A DNA stretch of 64,000 bases from Aphrophora alni (GCA_963513935.1 OY740765.1:115201362-115265361), one strand, 5' to 3'. Positions 35,080 through 47,037 are shown, counted from the stretch's first letter. Numbers and translations: made by a program. Notes: a model not told the origin generated them from the letters alone.

Positions 35080-36900
35080 TTTAGTTGCTTACAAAGCCAA
35101 AAATATGATGCACCTATAAAGTGATATGCATATAAGTTACGTGTCCGATTGGTCACTTTGGGTTTTTAAAAAAAACATTTTTTAATTCTAAAAACTCTTT
35201 ATTTAGTATAACAAATAAGTTTCTTTTAAATATTATAATAAATATTTCATACAGTTAATGTTCTCTTAACGTGTATGGAGACCTTTCTTCAGTGCTGGTT
35301 CAATAAGAAATAATGATCTAAGGCTAAGCTAGAAGTAATACAATTATGCTTACATTGCTAAACTATTCCTAACATCATCATTATTTATACAAACTATACA
35401 ATAATTATTTACATAACTACTCCATCCCTAAAGAGAACTTCGGGGGTTGGTTAAGGGTGTCTCGGCAACCTCGAAGTTGAAGTTATATAACAAAATCTAT
35501 AGACTACAAACAATATTATAATTATTAAAATACTATATAATACTAAAGTCCATAGATTCAAATCATATAAGTTATTATATTTCTTGATATTTTTGAAATC
35601 TTATGTATATTAATTTTTCCTGAATCTAATCTTTGCAAATTTATTGAAAATTCTATTTGTTTATCTAGAGTTAATTTAAAGTCGGTGGCATCCAAAATCT
35701 TAGGATGTTCCGTATTAATGTTAGTTAAATGCAGAAGTATCTGATCATTATATGATACAAATTCATTATAATTTACTTTCAATAGATATATAACATGTAG
35801 AGGAAATATTACTAAAGTATTGTTCTAATTCTGGAATCCAATTAATTATATTGTCCTTAATTTCTAAGTTTACATATTTGCATTCACTGACTGTATCCGT
35901 GTTTAACACTGACTTCTCAAATTTAATGTTTTTATTAGCAATGTGTGTAAATGAGCAGATATAAGCATTGTGAATCCTGCTAATAGACTTTTCCTTTAAT
36001 ACTATTACATTAGATATGGACATATAAACTAGAACATATCTTACAGTTGGAATCATGGTGATGTAATTAGATTCATACAATGTTGGCATAGAATCAAATT
36101 TATACAGCGTATATTCTACAGTGTCCACAATAGGCAAATTAATAAAAATTTGTTAATTAATAAATTATTTTGTTAGAATCAATTTTACAATTTATTTTTA
36201 ATATTTTTTCTAATTCCCAAATATTCTCTAACTTAGGCTCTACGGGTAGTCTATCTTTATAGTACAATTTTATTTTACTAATTTCTTGAAATAATTCCTG
36301 AGTGGAGTACACTGAAGTGTAACATTCCTAATTTACAAAAGGTTAGTGAATTTTCAATGTCTTGTACTAACTGTATCATAACATTATATACTATATTTAA
36401 TTGATTCAAAATGCTCATACTTGTTCAATTTTAATTTGGTCATTAAGTTGTTTGCTTACAATTAACAATTTATTTTGTAATTCGTCAAAATTATTCTCAA
36501 TAATTTTTACTGTTTTATTAAATTCCTCAACAATATCTGTCTATAGAATACCATGATTCAAATTGATTTATCTTTTCTTTTTTTTTTTTGATTGTTTTTT
36601 TTAAATTTTCTAATATTTTTTTCATATTTTCCCCACCATAGGAATCTAAGTTATAAGTTTTACGATTGATCCTAGACCATTGATTATACCTCTCTTATTC
36701 CTAGTGTTCTTAAAACTAAGTATTTCCAATTTTTCTTTTAAAACTAACCTAGTATGATTAATATACTTAAAGTAATTTATCATATCTCTTAGCATGTTAC
36801 TATTGTCATTTAGCGATTCTATCATATACAGTGGTAATGCATTTATCACAATTTTTATTAAAATAATTTAACATATCATTGTAATAATTTTCAACATTAT
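35080..36900 (-). pseudogene. Second errantivirus relic: env-like remnant and 3' LTR-like end, reverse strand
   Basis: Minus-strand frames at 36849-36646, 36137-35766 and 35782-35558 match, in order, parts of an insect F-type envelope protein. The first has the segment around a basic furin-type site with the fusion-peptide-like stretch; the second and third cover the cysteine-containing ectodomain. Frames are disconnected by stops and shifts and no transmembrane span survives intact. Downstream, a purine-rich agggatggagt near 35420 is followed by an LTR-like sequence to about 35110. Gag and pol are missing: a mariner relic begins at 37030. Inactive; described only. Confidence 0.7.
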
Positions 36901-37029
36901 TTACCTGATTAAAGAAATTTTTTAACTTATAATTTTGAACAAAAGTATTATATGAAGTTTATAATTTGGCTGGACCTAATTCTATTGGAATCACTCCTAT
37001 GTTTTATCATCATTCTACAAAAATTTTCG

Positions 37030-37760
37030 GCCGAAGCCCTTCAACAAACAGAACAGCTGAGAAAGCTAAGAAAGTGTAGGTTGCAATCTATGAAAATCAG
37101 CGACTGACAGTGCAAGAATTAGAATATAATCTGGGATTTTAAAAACAACTGTTTCAGCGATTTATGAGATCTTAACATGAAATGTGACAGTAAAATTTCG
37201 TCCACAGTTTCTGTTACCTCAGAAAAAGGAATTCCATCAGCATATTCTGTAGATTTGCTTCAAATTGCTAACAATGAAGGTAGTTTATAATCAGAGATGC
37301 ATGTGGGTCTATGGTTTAGACCCTGGTACTTTTGCCCAGTCTTCTAAATGGAGGTCGCCTGATTTTCCATGTAGAAAGCAAAGTTGGAACAACATCATGC
37401 CATGTAGACAGTGTTTTTTTACTGTGTATGTGTTGTCTGTTATGACTATGCTCCTTCATACCAAATAATGAATTAGAAGTACATAGATGTTCTTCACTGG
37501 GTGAGAAAAGCAGTAAGAAGAAAATAGCCAAAGCTGTGAGCATCCCCAATCATCACATATAATGATGGGTATTTAAGTAAAAAATGGAATCACCCAGGTA
37601 ACTCGGCAAACCTATACACCCCAGATTTGACTTCTGTCTACTGAAGTTTTCTAAGAAGAATGATGGAAACTAGTGCTATTTCACAATAGAATGTACACAA
37701 ACTAAGTGATATGAATTATTCACAACTTAAAGGCTGTTATTTTTTTTATACACATTTGTG
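37030..37760 (+). pseudogene. Mariner/Tc1-like transposase fragment (different family from 23.6 kb)
   Basis: Frame fragments in order: LTVQELEYNLGILKTTVSAI (helix-turn-helix), FRPQFLLPQKKEFHQ, WVYGLDPGTFAQSSKWRSPD (start of the catalytic core), then YLDVLHWVRKAVRR near 37480-37520 in another frame. The order is that of a DD34D transposase. Stops and shifts throughout. Termini not located. Confidence 0.7.
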
Positions 37761-37799
37761 GTCTTTTTGATGGACTGTTAAGAGTGGAAAGTTAAGCGA

Positions 37800-38520
37800 T
37801 CAGTAGTAGACGAAAGAGCCAATATAAGGTACATGGACAAGTTCAATATTGACAGTGAAGTTGGGGCTGGAGTGTATGAAACTAGATATAGAGTATCTAA
37901 AATTCTTAGACCTTCTTCATCAATATTTCAAGTCAGCATTAATGGTATAGATCTCTGTATTATATCTCAGAAAAATTCTAAATTTGTGACATAGAGGTAC
38001 AAAAATATAGATATTTCCGCATCAAACTGTGCTAAAAGCATTAGAATCATTCACCTTTGAATCAGGTGATCTGGGATAGGAATGGAGAATGATCTGCAAG
38101 AGATAATGAGGTCATCATGAAATGTGTGAATTGTTGTTTCAGTTGAGGGAAACAAAACATGATCACCTTGGTGCAAAACAAGAGTTTCATTTTTCAAAGC
38201 TTTCTGTAAGTAGCCGAATAGTCATCTCAAGAACATAGTCGAATTATTGTGGACTGATAAATGCAGATCCCTCCACTGAAAGGAAACTCCTGGGTTTAGA
38301 CAGATGAAAAGGTTCAGTCTGTTCATCAAGTTTAAAGCAATAATGCTTCACTGAGCAGGTGAGACTTACAGCTGGTAACTGGCCTTCTACCAGGACATAG
38401 TCGTAAGAGAAAAAATGTAAAAATAAAAGGGTGGATAAAACAAGACATCAGTTCTGTTCCCATGGAGACTAAATATACTTGGGAGGGCTTTGTAGGGTCA
38501 GTTAGGAGTGCTGATCACAA
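37800..38520 (+). pseudogene. LINE RNase H region fragment
   Basis: YMDKFNIDSEVGAGVYETRY followed by LRPSSSIFQ corresponds to the TDGS...GAGVY...SIFQAE part of R1/Jockey-type RNase H domains. Weaker pieces follow to about 38500. Heavily decayed. Confidence 0.5.
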
Positions 38521-38590
38521 GTTCCTCATTGTTGTGTAAAGAGCATAAACAAGATGTAAGAACTATTCTAATTGCATTAATATATATATA

Positions 38591-39468
38591 CAGAGTGTTT
38601 CAAAATATGTATCATAACTTCAGAATGGGATTCAGTGCATCAAAATAAAGAAAAAAGATTTTATAAATATATGTCCAAAAACACATTGTTATCTATCTGT
38701 TGGTCATTTGGTGTGTTTTTTTTTAAACAATAACATTAGTAATTATTAAGATTTCTAGTCAAAATTTGGTATACAGATTTTTCATGGTACTTTTCCCAGT
38801 ATAAATAAAATCAAAACTTTATCTGATAAATATTCAAAATGGGGGGGGGGGTTATTTACATTTTTTATAAAGTTAATGGTTTTGGAAATAGTCAATATTA
38901 AAAAAAATTAATGTCTGCCATTTTAAAAAACTATAAGATAGTGTTTTGTTTCTTTATATACTGGTAAAATGTACCATGAAAAATGTGTATACTAAATTTC
39001 AACTTGGAATCTTAATAATTTTTAAAGTTATTATTTTTTTTGAAAGAATACCAAATGGTCAAAAGAAAAGTAAAAAAATATTTTCGGACATATGTTTATA
39101 GGTTTGAAAGAAGTAATCCCCATACCACAAATAAAACATTAACACAATTAACATTAGCCAGTTTAATAAACCCTTACGTACATTTCGGTAACATAGCTAC
39201 CATCCTCAGAGGAATATAAACTGGATATTAATTTATATCCCTCTGATCAATTTTACTGAGCTATGTTACCAAAATGTACATAAGGTTTTATTAAACTTGC
39301 TAACGTTAATTGTGTTAGTGTTTTATTTGTGGTTTGGGGATTACTTCTCTTATATTGTTAGAAACCACAAGGGTCATTGGATATTGTACATGTTTATAGG
39401 AACCAGTTTCTTTATTTGATGCCATAAATCACTTTCCAAAGTTACTACACATAGTTTTAAACACCCTG
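38591..39468. mobile_element. Long-TIR MITE (family E), copy 1, with nested palindrome
   Basis: Left end CAGAGTGTTTCAAAATATG and inverted right end CAGGGTGTTTAAAACTATG. Similarity continues through 'gcatcaaaataaagaaa'. Most of the body is an imperfect inverted repeat meeting near 38850-38880. A G10 run is at 38840. The palindrome 39109-39356 interrupts the right arm: 'ggacatatgtttatagg' occurs on its left and 'gtacatgtttataggaacc' on its right. Related copy at 52149-53083. Confidence 0.7.
39109..39356. mobile_element. 248-bp palindrome with hammerhead-like core, nested in a MITE
   Basis: Arms 39109-39197 and 39267-39356 are inverse copies with about 8 mismatches. On the minus strand, CTGAGGA (39203-39209), tGGTA-gctatgT-TACC and GAAA (39183-39186) give a hammerhead-like core with a 4-bp stem II and one substitution in the CTGATGA strand. 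Confidence 0.7.
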
Positions 39469-39589
39469 TGTGTTTTATTTATTTATTTCAGCCCTGGATA
39501 AAATACAATTTTGTACAGCACATGTAAAGCCATTTATATTAATTAAGTGAACAATTAAAGAACAATAAAATTAGATTTTTTTTATGCAA

Positions 39590-39840
39590 AAACATAAGTC
39601 ATCAGCACCTTTAAAAAAAAAAGAAGAAGAAATAGCATAAAACAGAGACCCTTAGTCCTTGAATCCTCTATTAGCATCAAAGTTGGAAGAAAACAAGAGT
39701 TGGCCAAGAGAAATGTGATAGGAAAGATGAAAGAGAGGGATCCAACCCAAGACTACATTAAGAAAGTTAAGATAGTTCAGTATTACTACAACTGTACTCA
39801 CTACAAGTGAGCTCCCGAGGGGGAGAACAATAAAAATCTA
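39590..39840 (+). repeat. Dispersed repeat family C, copy 2, adjoining a LINE 3' end
   Basis: Carries 'gataggaaagatgaaagaga' and 'gacccttagtccttgaatcc'. On the minus strand it follows the RT relic at 39850-40560 directly, so family C may be the 3' end of that LINE type. Confidence 0.65.
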
Positions 39841-39849
39841 CAATGAAAA

Positions 39850-40560
39850 TGATTAAACATTACTTAAACTCCTCAATCGAGTAAAAAGCACAGACTTTAA
39901 CCAGCTTTTCTAATTTGATTTTAAATATACCGACTTCCAAAATTTAATTAAACTCCTTGGGGAGTTTGTTCATAAGTTTGTATGAAACTGCTGCTTCAGA
40001 AGGAGGTTTTATACTTAAAGCTGATCTGTGCATTTCTCCTCCATATTTATTTTGTGTTATGTGTATACACATCAATATTACGAACCGTTAGGCTCTTAAA
40101 TTTGTAATATACTATTTACTTATAGAATATATACATGGTAATGTCAGGATGTCCAAGTTTTTAATCCTGCAAGAATCACAATGGACCAAACGAATTATGA
40201 TTCTAATTGTTTGTTTCTCTAAATGAAAGATTCTCTGAGATATCCGTTTTATGGAGTTTCCCCATAAAGCAATTCAATATTTTGGAATGAAAATAGACCA
40301 AAGTAAATTGATTTTGGACAATACCATGATAATATCCTTAATAAGGAGACCACTGAAATGAGTTTTTTGCACAGCTCATTAGTGTGATCTTCCTATGTTA
40401 ATTTATTATCAATAATGATCCCAAGAAATTTTATAGATAAAACTGCCTCAAGTGCTTCCTAGTTAAGCACTGTGTATTGTGTGTCAAAGGAAAAACAAAA
40501 AGACTGAATCTAAAGAATAACTAACACAACTTAATGTTTCATTTAAATGTGAAGTTGTTT
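39850..40560 (-). pseudogene. Jockey-like LINE reverse transcriptase, C-terminal part
   Basis: Minus-strand frames read KFLGIIIDNKLT, DHTNELCKKLISVVSLLRIL and YFGLFSFQNIELLYG at 40440-40240, the thumb region of Jockey/CR1-like RTs. Then RIIIRLVHCDSCR and LDILTLPCIYS lead towards the C-terminus near 40080-40180. Frameshifts and stops present; no catalytic box in the fragment. Confidence 0.7.
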
Positions 40561-41780
40561 AAAAATTTAATTTTCGATTTTGGTAACTCATACTCTGTTT
40601 AATTGATTTTATACTAATTGAAAATATTGTTTAAATAATTGATCAATATATGTATTCTACAGCAATTAATTTTTATTAATGTATCATGTTAAATAATTTA
40701 TTTATAAAAACTCCTATTGTAATAAGTACAATAAAGGAAATTGCATAAAAGTACAATAAAGCTTGTACTTATATTCTTGGAAATCAAAAGGCATTGAAAT
40801 GAAAAACATTCAAGGATCTAAGAAAATGATTTTCCAAGAATATTTTTTTCTTCTATTCCAAGCATGCACTTTATCTAGGCAATCATAAGCACTCACTGTA
40901 CTTAAATATTAAAATAAGTATAATTTTAGTAAAGTTAATTGTATAAACAGTTTTTACGACTATTACATGAACACCTTATGTTCCCGTTTTTTCGGGGGGA
41001 ATGGCAGATTAAAAATTGTAAATGATTACTACTCACTTGTCATTTGTGGAGATAGTGATCTATACATTTTGTTTTTCCTTTAGAACCAAATTTTATCAAA
41101 ATTTTTAGTCAATTTTGAGAAAATCAAAATTTTCCAGTTTTGTCCTAAATTTTAAGCTTGACTGGTGTTTGATTTTGTGTAGGAGCAAGTATATTTGAAA
41201 TGTTTATTTAGGTTACAACATCTGGAATCATATTGACAAGTCTCGGATCAGTGGACATTGCATAGTCTACAGCAATGCAGGATATAAATGAGGGAGGGGG
41301 TCCACTGTAGATCCCCCACAAACCTTCACAAAACATTATTCCTCAAATGTATATTTTATAAACTCAATGAATAACACCATTATCACTAACACATAGTTTA
41401 CCAAAAATAAGCAACCTAAATAATTTGTGTTATTGATTAGTTAGGTGAAAATATTCCTCAGAATATATTTAGTATTCATAGTGGCAAACTGTAGTAGTGG
41501 AAAAAAATCACTTTCAACAATGAAAGTAATAAAAAGCAGACAGCTTTATACAACTATGAACACTGTCCTCCAACACTGACTAAAATAGACATTATCAACA
41601 TGCTTGTTGCAAAGAAAGCAAGGAAAGATTGTAATATAATGGAAGTTTTTATCTCGCCTACTTCTTCAAACTTAATTATTTTCACAATTATATTCATTAT
41701 ACAAAGTATATAGGGTAGTTTGGTAAGTAATCGTTTAAAATTCTACCACTATTTTCTGACTAATTTTCACATGGACTCAG
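40561..41780. other. AT-rich intronic sequence without recognised feature
   Basis: Part of Eps8 intron 1. No gene, RNA or terminal repeat recognised. Confidence 0.4.
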
Positions 41781-41911
41781 GAAAACGAAATAGTATATTT
41801 CATCACTAGGACCAAAAGTGAAGCTTTTCGATGCAATCCCAAGTTTAAGGAAAATGAGGAAGGATCGAAAAGTTTCTTTTGGTCCTAGTGATGAACTATA
41901 TTTTTCGTTAT
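41781..41911. repeat. Short inverted repeat (about 48-bp arms)
   Basis: 'tttcatcactaggaccaaaa' at 41799 is the inverse of 'ttttggtcctagtgatgaac' at 41877-41896. Arms extend to aacgaaatagtatat and atatttttcgtt. The 64-codon frame at 41818-42012 is an accident of this hairpin. Confidence 0.75.
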
Positions 41912-42746
41912 ACTGCAAACAATATAAGAAAACAATTTCAGAAAAACTAAAATGTTATAACCTATTTACCTTCAAAAGTTTGGACAAGTTTGCAGCTATT
42001 ACAGATGTTTAGTTTGTGTTAGTGGTACTTACTTATAAAATCGATGGTAACAGCTGTTTTATCTGTTATTTACAATCGAGAGTATCGGTTGTTTTTATAG
42101 ATTCTTTAAATCATTAGATAATTCCTATAAGCGAAGTAACAACTGATGACCTCGACCTCAGTTGATGTTTTTAGGTCCTAGGACTAAAAAGAACAACTTT
42201 AGCATCACAATTCATGTATTATACCTTTTCTCAAACACGCCATGTTATATAACATTTGCATGTGTTTATAGTGGTTTCATACTTTATTCTACCCCAGGGC
42301 CCTTAACACGAAAATTCCATCTCTGGTCTCTAGTGTCGACAATTCTGTGTGAGATTATAAGAGCTCAAAACTAGTTTATAAATCTTTTTAATGCATAGGC
42401 TCTTTAATAAAGTATAGGCTACATATTTTATGTTCCAACCTAGTCTGTGGTATTTTCCAGTAAGTTGGACTCCTTTCTCGTTCTAATAACCCTAGTCAGT
42501 AACAAGAAAATTCATTCTATCACAAAAAACTTATTAAAAATTGACATCAATTCATTCATAGGTAAATGGTAATTTAAAATCATGACCTTGAAGAACCTAG
42601 TGATAAGGCCCAACCTGTAGGCTATAATTATCCATTTTGTAAAAGGTTAGTTGGACTGTAGCTTTTAATAAAACAAATTTTATACCAAATTTAACACCAG
42701 AAATGTTATTTATTGTTTTGATAGTATAAATACAATCTGAACTTAC

Positions 42747-42825
42747 CTGCCCATTCGAATTATCCTTCTACTGGTTTAATAACTATTTCAATAACACTAC
42801 ATTAACTTTTCAATACTCAAACTTG
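42747..42825 (-). CDS. Eps8: Candidate Eps8 first coding exon (start codon exon)
   Basis: Minus strand: ...ATTCGAATGGGCAG then GTAAGTTCAG, a strong donor at 42746-42745. ATG is at 42754-42752; the coding part is 8 nt (M, G and two bases of S). The two overhanging bases fit the single base that exon 34146-34225 needs, giving MGSVYEED with no stop. An acceptor-like tatcattgtgcag at 42826-42827 could delimit a 5'-UTR exon of 79 nt; otherwise this is the first exon. Start-codon context is unremarkable. Assigned by phase and splice signal only, so less sure than the PTB exons. Confidence 0.5.
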
Positions 42826-42829
42826 CTGC

Positions 42830-43915
42830 ACAATGATACTTTATCAGAGACATAGATAAAACAATTGAAAGCCTGATTAATAATGAACATTAACATTGTA
42901 ATGATGTAAGTGAACAAGGCTGAATAAGAGATAACAGAAATGATTTATCGCACCTTCATGTTGCAAAACTTCTAAAAAATCTGTGCAATTACTCATGCAA
43001 AAATATTATTGGACGAAAGAATTAGATGGCTAGAGTTTACCTTATCTGCACTTTACTTTAAAGATTACACAAAAGACAAATATTAAAAGCATTATTATGT
43101 AATCAACACTTATGCAAAGTCAATAATAATATTGATTTCATAAACCTTTAAGGAAACAAATAAGAAATTTCCTAAATAATAAATAAGAAGCTTGTATAAA
43201 AAAAAAAGAAGAAGAAAAAACTTAATTAATATCTAATTTAATCTACAATGCAACCAAAGTCAATATGAGCAACCTCAACACCATCATTTCATGTACAGTT
43301 TGTAATTGTTTGGATGGTTGTAAGAAGCGTTTTATATTCATATATGTAAAATCTATTATTTAATGTGTGTTACTATAGCATAAAGCCTATTCAATTTATG
43401 TATTTTTTCTTTTATTTATTTTTCAAATGCACACAAAAAATGAAAATAGTAAAAACACCTCCTACAGTGAAAAGCTGTGTTGAGGTTACCTGCAAGTAAT
43501 TTTCACACATGACAGTGCCGATCAAACAAAATAAACATGTATTATAAAAATACAACAAAATAAAGTCAAAAATATATAACCTTGCCCTATTAAATAAAAA
43601 TAATACTCTAACAAAGGAATAATACATTAATTTAGGAATTTTAATAATAAAATAAGAAAACAAAAATAACAAAAAAATTAATCAATTGAAAAAACCTCAA
43701 CAATCAATATTGTTAAAGCCAACTTCTTAATTAAATTTTATTTAATAAATACAGTTTCCAATTTTTTTTTTATAGTTTCTGCAATTTGATTGTATAATTT
43801 AAGAGTACACAAAAATGAAAGAACATTTAAATGCTTATTTTTTTACTAAAGGTATTGAGACAATCTTTCTCCAATGACCACCTTCAATATACTCCTTAAA
43901 ATATGATAAATAAAT
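42830..43915. other. AT-rich sequence upstream of Eps8, no recognised feature
   Basis: No clear promoter motif stands out; the 86-codon minus frame at 43412-43672 is low-complexity and not convincing. Confidence 0.35.
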
Positions 43916-43919
43916 ATAT

Positions 43920-46000
43920 TGAGTGATCAAAAAAATCAGTATAAGACCTTTTTCACTTTTGAATGGGTTTAGATACAATATTAAAACTCATGGAAACATT
44001 GTGAGACAACAATAGCTACATTTGTAAGTAAAATATGGCCCTTATGGAGGACATGGGGGGAGGTAAACATTTCTAAATGTAAAGGTTTGTGGCACATTAT
44101 TTTAAAGCTTATTAAAAAACAAATACATTGGTGCAGTTTTTAGTTCAATACAATGATTGGTAACAAAATGGTGGAAGGTATAAGTTTAAAGAAAATAAAA
44201 GAGAACATTGAGACTTATTTTCAAGTAATATTACTGTTGTAATCAATATAAGAAACATTATTGATATCATTACCTTGTTAAATAAGTGTTCAAAATGGTC
44301 ACCCATTGTTTCTTGTCAGTAATAAAAAACATTGTTGGAAAGCCCTTCTTACATTATCTAGAGCCTGTGGAGTTATTGCATGACATGTCACTATTATTCT
44401 GTCTCTGAGTTCTTCGTACTTTCAGGCTTGGTTTTGTAAACTTTACTTTTCCAGGTATCTCCATAGAAATAAATTTAAGGGCAAGTGGTTTTGAGAGCAG
44501 GCCAGCAACTCAATGGGACCTTGACAGCCAATCCATCTCCCTTCAAAATGTGTGTTTAAGTATTGCCTGATGTTGTTTAAGTAATGGAGTAACACTCCAT
44601 CTTGTTAAAAGATTACATTCTCGATACTTTTTGCCTCATTTGTAGCTCTCAGTGCAGGAAGAATTAATTTCCTAACATCTCTAAATACTTTTGTCTCTTA
44701 CAACGCAACATACCTCTTCGCTACGCCGTTTCGTACACTTTTATAACACATGCTGATTTTTCTACTTTTTTAAAGGTGTTGACTATTGCAGAAAGAACAA
44801 GCCATACCACTGGAAGTATAGGGTATATAATTTTTCTAGCCTTATTTGGACGTTCCCTTCACCGAAGTCAGCAGCCTGAACTCAATGGAATCTACACCTT
44901 TTTTTAAAAACCTTCCAGTTATTGTATTTATTTTCGTAAGTAACCGACTAGCTTCTACTTAGTTTCCCTTAAATTTTATCTTTTAAAATCTCTGGAGCGT
45001 AGATTTTTAAGCACAACTTATCTGAAAATTATTCCTGTAATTTTATTATTTCTCACAAAATAAAGCATAGATTTTGATGAAACTTTCTGATAAGTTTATT
45101 TATTTATTTTGAATTTACTAAATTAGAAATCTCTGCTCTTTCTAGATAAAACTGATTTACCCTGTAGTAACTTACTAACTGTTGGTGGGTCTCAAAATTT
45201 AGCATGTTTTTCAGAATTCATTCAGAGAGCATTGGCACCTTACTTCTTTTCAAAATTTCAAGAGCTTTTTTTTCGTAGCTTGTGCCACCATATTTATAGG
45301 AAATTTCTTCCTCGTTGTACCATTGTTTACTATTAACTATTACCTTTTCCCCTCCTTTCTGCAGTTACAAGAATTTTTAATTTTTAATTCATTATTTCCT
45401 CAGTTTTTGGTAAGTTTTTATTTAATTAAACTTAAGTAAAATTAGACTTCAATTTTTTTTTTTTTTTTCATTTTCTACTTCTTTATATTTGTTAGTTTAT
45501 TTAAATTAATTCATGAATCAATAATCCTAGTGTAGTTTTGATATTGTTCCTGAAAAAAAAAACCATGTCTAGCTTTAGCCATGTGCTGTTCAGATAAGTT
45601 GAATTTTTATAAAAATTCAACTTTTTCAAATTTGCAATGCTACAACCGTCTAGAGCAGTTTAAAATTAATTTGATGATGTAATCACCATAAATGCCAGCC
45701 CAAACATTTAGAGTCTGGGTTTCTGAGTCTGTCCTTTGTGAAACCAAAGTATCTCTCTCTCAGTGTTAAAACAATTTTTTTTTTTCAATTTTACCATCCA
45801 TCATTTTGTTAGCAATCATCTTATTGAACTAAAACTGCACCAATATAGTTGTTTCTTAATAAGCTTTAAAATAATATGTCACAAGCCATACCTTTACATT
45901 TTAAAATGATTTAAATTTCCAATATGTACTTTCCAATTACAATTTTCACATTTAAACTGATCAATTTGAGCATGATATTTATTTATTACCAATTAAACAA
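43920..46000 (-). mobile_element. IS630/mariner-superfamily transposon with long TIRs, interrupted
   Basis: 44072-44175 and 45793-45905 are inverted copies ('aaataatgtg' context, 'aataagctttaaaataat', 'ttggtgcagttttagttcaa'). Minus-strand transposase pieces: NVWAGIYGDYII at 45709-45673, then QDGVLLHYLNNIRQYLNTHF and EGRWIGCQGPIE at 44605-44505, then LRDRIIVTCHAITPQAL and onwards to NNG near 44310. In relatives the first two pieces are about 100-150 bp apart; here they are about 1.05 kb apart, so 44640-45640 is extra sequence. Catalytic residues largely lost. Confidence 0.75.
44640..45640 (-). other. Coding-like insert of unknown origin within the transposon
   Basis: On the minus strand successive frames give coherent amphipathic text, for example NSKQWYNEEEISYKYGGTSY near 45330-45270 and EKKALEILKRSKVPMLSE. 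A second stretch near 44930-44830 reads RFLKKGVDSIEF. Stops interrupt it. I do not recognise a family. It may be another decayed mobile element. Confidence 0.3.
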
Positions 46001-46409
46001 GACTTGCATTTAAAATTAATATTAATTTCAACGGAACTACTTTTCAAAGAAACATCAACTAATGTAGTTTTACTACTGGGTTAATAACCTATTCATTATA
46101 AACCATTCTTTAAGCAGATTTTAATAATTTTCCATCTCACTCTTTAGAAGTAGAGTATATTTTGCTGAATAACATAGAACTGTGTCATCTTTAAAACAAA
46201 TCAAATTACCAACAAACTTACCAGAGCATAAATAATTGATAAAAAACTAAAGTGTTACATTTTTAAAGTAATGTTTTCAATCTAGACACATTAGCATAGT
46301 ATCTTAATAATGTTATTTATAAATTATTGTTGATATAAAAGATTATTTAATTAAATTAGACAGACTGTTAGGTGTTTTGTACACTTTTAGTTTTATTGTT
46401 TTTTAATTA

Positions 46410-47037
46410 CAGTAGGCTTGCGACTATCCCATCTTATGTGGTGGTCGGCCGAGTTGGAGAGCAAAACAGTTAGATGATGAGGGTGAATTGACATTGACAA
46501 TAACTAAACATCAGTAGTGTTTTATTAAATCAGTAGTGACATGTCTATCTTTAAATAAAGAATTAATGTTAATTTGACCTAATTATAAAAGGAAAGTTAA
46601 ATAAAATGATGAAAATACTTACAAAATCTCAACATTTATTTAAAAAGTGTAATAAAGATTACATATATACGGGGCAGTAGTTTTAAAATAAAGATAAGAT
46701 TGAATATACTGTAGGATATAGTTCAAATCCAGCACTGTAGAAAACGTTTGAGCCAATTTAAAAAAAAAATAGTTACAATGACGCAGTTCATAATGAACAC
46801 TACTTTACAATGAAAAGAAACAAAGTACTGTACTTATGAAACTAGTGCTTAAGAATGTATTCAAATATTGTCTGCTTATTCACTTTTGTTATTTGGCATA
46901 TTAATTACATAAAATTTCTGTGCTACGAATAACCATAGCTTACGATGAAAAAGCATTATAAATGAACTGTTATATAGACTCAATTTGTGGATCAAAATTA
47001 ATATTATTTACACTAAGCGGAATATCCGCGAGCCTAG
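46410..47037. mobile_element. Pogo/Tigger-like MITE
   Basis: CAGTAGGCTTGCGACTATCC at the left and, inverted at the right, CTAGGCTCGCGGATATTCC. TA on both sides (46408-46409, 47038-47039). CAG-type termini with TA duplication are typical of pogo-like elements. No transposase. Partial copy at 6195-6662. Confidence 0.65.

Noticed and set aside
41818..42012. 64-codon plus-strand frame
   Set aside because: Created by a short inverted repeat; no homologue recognised.
43412..43672. 86-codon Phe/Leu/Ile-rich minus-strand frame resembling a membrane protein
   Set aside because: Composition is what AT-rich DNA gives by chance; no splice or start context supports it.
46700..46770. 'gttcaaatccagc' resembling a tRNA T-arm
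   Set aside because: No matching acceptor, D or anticodon arms; lies inside a MITE.
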